Positions 30,889-35,166 of a DNA stretch of 35,166 nucleotides are shown here, piece by piece (the first letter of the stretch is position 1; the number at the start of each line of letters is the position of its first letter). The stretch is from contig JAJRYT010000225.1 of NCBI GenBank assembly GCA_024275635.1, positions 1-35,166 of the forward strand, given 5' to 3'. The DNA is from Chloroflexota bacterium. GTDB lineage: Bacteria; Chloroflexota; Anaerolineae; Promineifilales; Promineifilaceae. The position numbers and the translations under genes were made by a program. Below the pieces are notes generated by a model. That model saw only the letters and a program-made list of their open reading frames with translations. It was not told the origin of the DNA and searched no databases.

Positions 30889-32142
30889 ATGGATTTCACC
30901 TTTTTACTCCTCATCCTGATTGCGGTTGCCTTTCTGCTACGCATTGACTTCATTTTTTACATCATCTACATTTGCGTGGGATTGTATGCGTGGAGCCGCT
31001 GGTATCCGCCGCGCGCTTTGCGTTTGTTGAAGGTGCGCCGAGAATATACCAGCCATGCGTTTTGGGGTGAAACAGTGCCGGTAACAATTTGGCTGCAAAA
31101 TCAGAGCCGCTTGCCTATCCCCTGGGCTACCTTCAATGAAAGTTTAGCTACTGAATTATCTATGGGGCAAAAGGTTAATCAGGCCATCTCGCTGCGCGGC
31201 AAGGAATCGGCCGAAATTAGTTATGAGGTGAAGGCGCGGCGGCGCGGTTATTACCGGTTGGGGCCGCTGCGCTTGACGAGTGGGGATTTATTCGGCCTGT
31301 TTGACGCCCAGCACGGCCGTTTCCCCTCCGACCATCTCACCATCTACCCGCGCATCATTCCCCTGACCCAGTTGGGGCTGCCGTCCCGCCTGCCTTTTGG
31401 TACGCTGTCCAGCCGCCAGCGGCTCTTTGAAGACCCGGCTCGGCCCACTGGCGTGCGCGATTACCGCTCCGGCGATTCGCTGCGCCACATCAACTGGAAA
31501 GCCAGCGCCCACACCCGCAATTTGGCGGTAAAGACTTACCAACCGGCGATTTCGTTGGAAACGGCCGTTCTCCTCAACCTCCACAGCAACGATTACCAAT
31601 ACAAAAACCGCATCAACCGCGTCGAATGGGCCATCGAAGTCGCCGCTTCCCTGGCCGCCCACCTGGTGGAGCAGCGCCAGGCCGTCGGTCTCATCGCCAA
31701 TGGCCTCGACCCGCTGCAAGGTGGTGAGATGTTTGACGAAGAAAGCGGCCGTCTCATCCATTCCCACGCAAACCAGGACAGGCTGCCCCCGGCTATCCCG
31801 CCGCGCCCCGGCCGCGCCCATCTCATGAAAATTTTGGAGCGGCTGGCCCGCATCGAAGCGGCCGAGACCCTCCCGTTTAACCAATGGGCGACGAACGCCT
31901 GTCTCCATCTTAGCTGGGGCGTCACCATTCTGGCCATCACCACACGGGGCGACGCAGCAGCCTGCCAAACCCTACACCGGCTGGTCCGCGCTGGCTTCAA
32001 TCCCGTTCTCATCGCCATCGAGCCAAGCTACAACTTTGGCGAGGTGCGCGAACGTGCCCGCCGTCTCGGCTTTGTCGCTTACAACGTCAGTCTAATAAGC
32101 GGGCTGGACCAATGGCGGCGGTCACAGCGGGCAGCGTTATGA
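30889..32142 (+). CDS. DUF58 domain protein
   Basis: 417 residues. Two hydrophobic segments at the N terminus (about 3-35) anchor it in the membrane. A beta-rich part follows, then the DUF58 hallmark GVRDYRSGDSLRHINWKAS with following LAVKTY in the middle. The C-terminal half resembles a von Willebrand A-like fold. DUF58 proteins are the usual partners of MoxR ATPases. Its start lies only five bases after the heptamer array and has no Shine-Dalgarno sequence. Its stop overlaps the next gene by ATGA (32139-32142). Confidence 0.92.
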   Translation: MDFTFLLLILIAVAFLLRIDFIFYIIYICVGLYAWSRWYPPRALRLLKVRREYTSHAFWGETVPVTIWLQNQSRLPIPWATFNESLATELSMGQKVNQAISLRGKESAEISYEVKARRRGYYRLGPLRLTSGDLFGLFDAQHGRFPSDHLTIYPRIIPLTQLGLPSRLPFGTLSSRQRLFEDPARPTGVRDYRSGDSLRHINWKASAHTRNLAVKTYQPAISLETAVLLNLHSNDYQYKNRINRVEWAIEVAASLAAHLVEQRQAVGLIANGLDPLQGGEMFDEESGRLIHSHANQDRLPPAIPPRPGRAHLMKILERLARIEAAETLPFNQWATNACLHLSWGVTILAITTRGDAAACQTLHRLVRAGFNPVLIAIEPSYNFGEVRERARRLGFVAYNVSLISGLDQWRRSQRAAL

Positions 32143-33833
32143 CCCGGATTGAGCCAATTCCTGACGAAACCGGGCCACAAAACGAAGCCTGGATGGCTTT
32201 TGTCACCAACGCCTGGTCGCGCACGGTGGCGCAGCCCTTCCTGATCGCCGCTATGACGGCATCCCTTGCTGCCGGGCCGGTCGTCATCATACAAATCATT
32301 GTGCCCGATATTCCCTGGCAAGCCTTCCTTCCCGTCTATTTTCTCGTCGCCCTGGAAAGCGTCTACACTACCATTTGGCTGGCCCGCCCCAACCAGCGCA
32401 GCCTCAACCGGGCCGCCTATCGCGCGGCTGAGATCGTCGTCATCGCCCTTATCGCGCGGCTGCTGACCTGGGCATTCACCGGCAGTTGGCCCGATTTGGC
32501 GGCCTGGCAAAACTACCTGTTTGAGCCGCTGGCTTTTTTCAATGATCCGCTTTTCCTGGTGACGCTCATCATTATTTTAGCAGTCTGGCAGTATGCCATT
32601 TACACCGGCCAAATTTTTGCCGACTTATCTTTAGATGCGGCCGAAGCTGCTTATTACGCGGATGCTTTTGGCAAACATAAACTGGAAAGTCGTCCGGTCA
32701 TAACCAATCGGGGACGGATGATAGCCGCCTTCTTGCAGCGCTGGTTGTGGGGTGGGCTTCTCCTAGTTTTTTGCGCTGCGCTGGCTACGTTTGATTTGAC
32801 GAATCAAGCGGCCGCCCGCTCTATTTTTTCGATTGCCCGCCTCAATTTGCCCCCGCCCATGGTTACGGCGTTGACGCTTTATTTTCTGGCCGGTTTTTCG
32901 CTGCTCAGTCAGGGGCGATTGGCGGTGATGAATGCGCGTTGGCTGATTAATGGCGTGACAAAAACGGCTCAGGTGGAACGAAGCTGGTATCGGAACAGTT
33001 TGCGTTTGCTGGCAATCATCGGGTTTGCGGCCGCTTTTTTGCCGCTGGGGTCTACGATTGCGATTGGGCAGATTTTGGCCGCGGTTGTGGGGGGGATAAC
33101 GGCCGTTGCCGCCGCCCTCTGGCTCCTCTTCATCACCCTGCTGTCATGGTTGCTTTCCCTGCTGCCTTTTGTACAAACCGACTCTGCCCCGGCGGCCACG
33201 CCGGCCATCATCCCTACCCCGGCCGCCCAGCCCACGCCAGCGCCGCCAGCCGCGGCCAGCGAAACGGTGGGCATGGTGTTTAGTTCCGCCTTTTGGGCGG
33301 TTGCCATTGTCATGACGGTTATTGCCGTTTTGTTTTTCTTGCGCGAACGGGGGATGGGGGTAAACGGCCGTTTTTGGACGCAAATATGGACTACCTTCAC
33401 CGGTTGGCTGGCCGCCCTATGGCAAGGAATCTCAGTGCAAGCAGGAGAAATCCGACAAACCATCAAAACACGCCGCCGCAGGCGCGCCGCAAAAGAAGCC
33501 GCGCCTTCATCCCCGCCCTGGCGCTTCCTCCGGCTCAACGCCTTGTCGCCGCGAGAGAAATTACGCTATTTCTACCTTTCGGCCGTGCGGCGGGCCGGCG
33601 AACAAGGCATCGAGCGGAAAGAGAGTGAAACGCCTTTGGAATTTTCTCATGACTTAAAAGAAAATTGGCCTGAGGCCGAGCGTGATGTCGAATCATTGAC
33701 AGACGCATTCCTCAAAGCGCGTTACAGTCCGCAGCCAATTGAAAATCAGGATGTTGACCCGGTCAAACAACATTGGAAACAATTTCGGGTCAGCTTACGG
33801 CGGCGCAGCAAACCGCAGGCTGACAACCATTGA
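32139..33833 (+). CDS. Polytopic membrane protein with C-terminal DUF4129
   Basis: 564 residues from the ATG at 32139, chosen because it overlaps the DUF58 stop by ATGA; an ATG at 32112 in frame would add nine codons. About nine hydrophobic segments lie in the first 400 residues, interrupted by a Pro/Ala-rich stretch (PTPAAQPTPAPPAA). The C-terminal cytoplasmic region carries the DUF4129 pattern: REKLRYFYLSAVRRAGEQG, ETPLEFSHDL and LTDAFLKARYSP. In related operons a DUF4129 segment follows a transglutaminase domain; here that domain is absent. It belongs with MoxR and DUF58, in a set whose role is probably envelope-related but unproven. Confidence 0.85.
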   Translation: MTRIEPIPDETGPQNEAWMAFVTNAWSRTVAQPFLIAAMTASLAAGPVVIIQIIVPDIPWQAFLPVYFLVALESVYTTIWLARPNQRSLNRAAYRAAEIVVIALIARLLTWAFTGSWPDLAAWQNYLFEPLAFFNDPLFLVTLIIILAVWQYAIYTGQIFADLSLDAAEAAYYADAFGKHKLESRPVITNRGRMIAAFLQRWLWGGLLLVFCAALATFDLTNQAAARSIFSIARLNLPPPMVTALTLYFLAGFSLLSQGRLAVMNARWLINGVTKTAQVERSWYRNSLRLLAIIGFAAAFLPLGSTIAIGQILAAVVGGITAVAAALWLLFITLLSWLLSLLPFVQTDSAPAATPAIIPTPAAQPTPAPPAAASETVGMVFSSAFWAVAIVMTVIAVLFFLRERGMGVNGRFWTQIWTTFTGWLAALWQGISVQAGEIRQTIKTRRRRRAAKEAAPSSPPWRFLRLNALSPREKLRYFYLSAVRRAGEQGIERKESETPLEFSHDLKENWPEAERDVESLTDAFLKARYSPQPIENQDVDPVKQHWKQFRVSLRRRSKPQADNH

Positions 33834-34126
33834 TAAGAGTATAGCAACGTTTCGTGGGGCATTCTGAATCTGTTGCCGGGGTCGGGGCCTCAGCCGGTCG
33901 CTTGCTAGATAATGACTGGCTAAAAGCCTTTACAAATACCCCCACAGAGAACGTTGACTGTATACGCAGAGTTTCTGTTGGCGCTTGCGAGAGATTACAA
34001 AAGTCTGCCAGACTTTTGTAATCTGGTGCGTCAAGTTGGCATAGACATCCTGCACAAACTTTAGTAAAGTTTATTCTAGCAACTTGTCCGTTGCTAATAG
34101 TTTGCCTTATTTCTACACTAAGCCGG
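33834..34126. other. Intergenic region before the GNHR protein gene
   Basis: No gene is seen. It holds the long hairpin at 33992-34024 and, near its end, a possible promoter: TTGCTA (34091-34096), 17 bp, TACACT (34114-34119). Both boxes match consensus at 4 of 6. If real, transcription would begin about one base before the ATG at 34127. The words AATCTGTTGCCG and GGGGT near 33866 also occur near 26027, a weak sign of a shared repeat. Confidence 0.4.
33992..34024. repeat. Perfect 15-bp hairpin with GCC loop
   Basis: Arms AGATTACAAAAGTCT (33992-34006) and AGACTTTTGTAATCT (34010-34024) are exact reverse complements around the loop GCC. The 3-base loop, and the placement between genes, recall the twin-hairpin elements at 7967 and 17600. 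No T run follows on either strand, so it is not a classic terminator. Confidence 0.7.
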
Positions 34127-35080
34127 ATGAATGTTATGACAGGGCAAGACCGCAGCGGCGCTATGCAGCGATTCGACAGCGCGCGCAAGAAGGCGTTTCT
34201 CGATAAAATGGCGGCCAGTTTAACCGGCCGTCCTACAGAAATGCTGCCTTTTGACGCCATTCGCAGCGAACTGCGCCAACAGAATCCTTTTTACCGGGGA
34301 ATACAAGAAATTCCAGTTGATTTGATTGTGGGCAGCGTTGGCCGCTATCGTGAATTTACCCGCCGCTTTTTACCACTCAGCGATAGTTTGCGCGAACGCT
34401 GGGTTGGCGTAGACAGCCTGGCCAGCACGACCGGCTGGCCGCCTATTGATGCGTACCTCGTTGGCGGCGTTTACTTCGCCAATGACGGCAACCATCGCGT
34501 CTCTGTTGCCCGCCAGCTTGGAATCCCCACCATCGAAGCGCACGTCCGGGAATACCCCGTAGATGTGCAAATCGGCCCTGACGATTCTCTTGATGAGGCG
34601 CTTATTCGTCTGGGCGAACGGAATTTTATGGATAAAACCGGGCTGGAGAAGATGGTTCCTGATCATCGCATCCAGTTCACTTCGCCTGGACGCTACCGGG
34701 AACTTTTGGCCCAGATTCACAACTTGCGTCAAATCTTATCCGTTATTGACGAGGCCGAAATGTCTTTTGACGATGCTGTGGCCGCCTGGTATGAAATGAT
34801 CTATTTGCCGACGGTCCAAATTATTCGGGATTCCACTTTGCTGGCGGATTTTCCCGGCCGCACGGAGGCTGATTTGTTTGTCTGGCTGTCCTTGCATCGT
34901 GACAAACTGAAAACGGTGTATGGCGATTATGCTAACCTGACCGATCTGGCTGGGATTCTTGCCAACAAGTATAAAGAAGGTAGTATTGACAAAATGGCGC
35001 GTCAGGTACGCCGCTTGTTAGGACTGGATGACCTCCCGCCCCTGGCGGAATCGCTTGATGCCGATTTTGAAGAAGAATAA
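34127..35080 (+). CDS. ParB/Srx-like domain protein with GNHR motif
   Basis: 317 residues from the ATG at 34127; ATGs at 34136 and 34163 are possible. Residues about 60-140 match the ParB/sulfiredoxin-like fold: an IPVDLIVGSVGRY segment leading to VYFANDGNHRVSVARQLG, with D120-G121-N122-H123-R124 as the nucleotide-binding type motif. The C-terminal 180 residues are helical and unassigned. There is no helix-turn-helix of chromosomal ParB and no ParA gene, so a partition role is unlikely; a regulatory or nucleotide-dependent function is possible. It has no signal peptide and should be cytoplasmic. No good ribosome binding site is visible. Confidence 0.75.
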   Translation: MNVMTGQDRSGAMQRFDSARKKAFLDKMAASLTGRPTEMLPFDAIRSELRQQNPFYRGIQEIPVDLIVGSVGRYREFTRRFLPLSDSLRERWVGVDSLASTTGWPPIDAYLVGGVYFANDGNHRVSVARQLGIPTIEAHVREYPVDVQIGPDDSLDEALIRLGERNFMDKTGLEKMVPDHRIQFTSPGRYRELLAQIHNLRQILSVIDEAEMSFDDAVAAWYEMIYLPTVQIIRDSTLLADFPGRTEADLFVWLSLHRDKLKTVYGDYANLTDLAGILANKYKEGSIDKMARQVRRLLGLDDLPPLAESLDADFEEE

Positions 35081-35166
35081 ACCGCGTATGTGTGCCGCCT
35101 GACTGACTCATCGCGCTAATCTATGTGTAATTGGGAAAAGCGCGCGCCACGAAATCTATCCACATC

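Noticed and set aside
30692..30947. His/Ser-rich open frames of 75 and 81 codons through the heptamer array
   Set aside because: They exist only because the 7-bp repeat has no stop codons; the composition is purely repeat-derived and the frames run into the DUF58 gene out of phase.
34127..35080. Chromosome partition protein ParB and a nearby origin
   Set aside because: No ParA gene, parS-like sites or DnaA boxes were seen, and the ParB helix-turn-helix is absent.

Overview
The window looks like a piece of chromosome from an uncultured member of the Chloroflexota (Anaerolineae-like). This is an inference from the gene set: Hanks-type kinase fused to TPRs, lipoprotein sugar-binding proteins with V/T/E-rich linkers, NBR1-type Ig domains, a TolB-like propeller and an M23 lipoprotein with Pro/Thr-rich tails, and no outer-membrane genes. 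No rRNA or marker gene is present to settle it. There is no phage, integrase, transposase or CRISPR array.

Layout. 1-693: a tRNA-Pro(CGG), a 3'-truncated copy of it, and a repeat-bearing non-coding stretch. 694-9407 (plus strand): Ser/Thr kinase-TPR, the two aconitase X subunits, a solitary DNA methyltransferase, a flippase-like membrane protein coupled to an FAD oxidoreductase, and a UDP-glucose-type dehydrogenase. 9460-25193 (minus strand): a thioredoxin-like/ArsR/permease operon with a consensus promoter and candidate operator; an ABC-2 exporter pair; a sugar ABC importer with two paralogous binding proteins and two permeases but no ATPase; a histidine kinase/response regulator pair directly upstream of it, a plausible controller; then an M23 lipoprotein and a TolB-like propeller protein. 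25380-26162: an AT-rich patch with a small membrane protein. 26163-29366 (minus): a 1067-residue protein with two glycoside-hydrolase-like barrels, two NBR1-type Ig domains and a C39-like peptidase domain. 29740-33833 (plus): a MoxR/DUF58/DUF4129 operon. 34127-35080: a protein with a ParB-like GNHR motif.

The most unusual content is in the DNA itself. (1) The palindromic octamer ACGGCCGT occurs about 50 times by my count, where about one is expected; all copies I found lie in coding sequence. It behaves like the cyanobacterial HIP1 octamer. (2) Arrays with a strict 7-bp period sit at junctions between co-directional genes. The best is 25 perfect heptamers between moxR and the DUF58 gene; others contain the stop codon of one gene and the start codon of the next. 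(3) A twin-hairpin intergenic element occurs twice, with compensatory base changes that preserve pairing. Several neighbouring genes overlap by ATGA (4499, 6390, 19342, 32139), which indicates tight translational coupling and makes the heptamer-filled junctions stand out.
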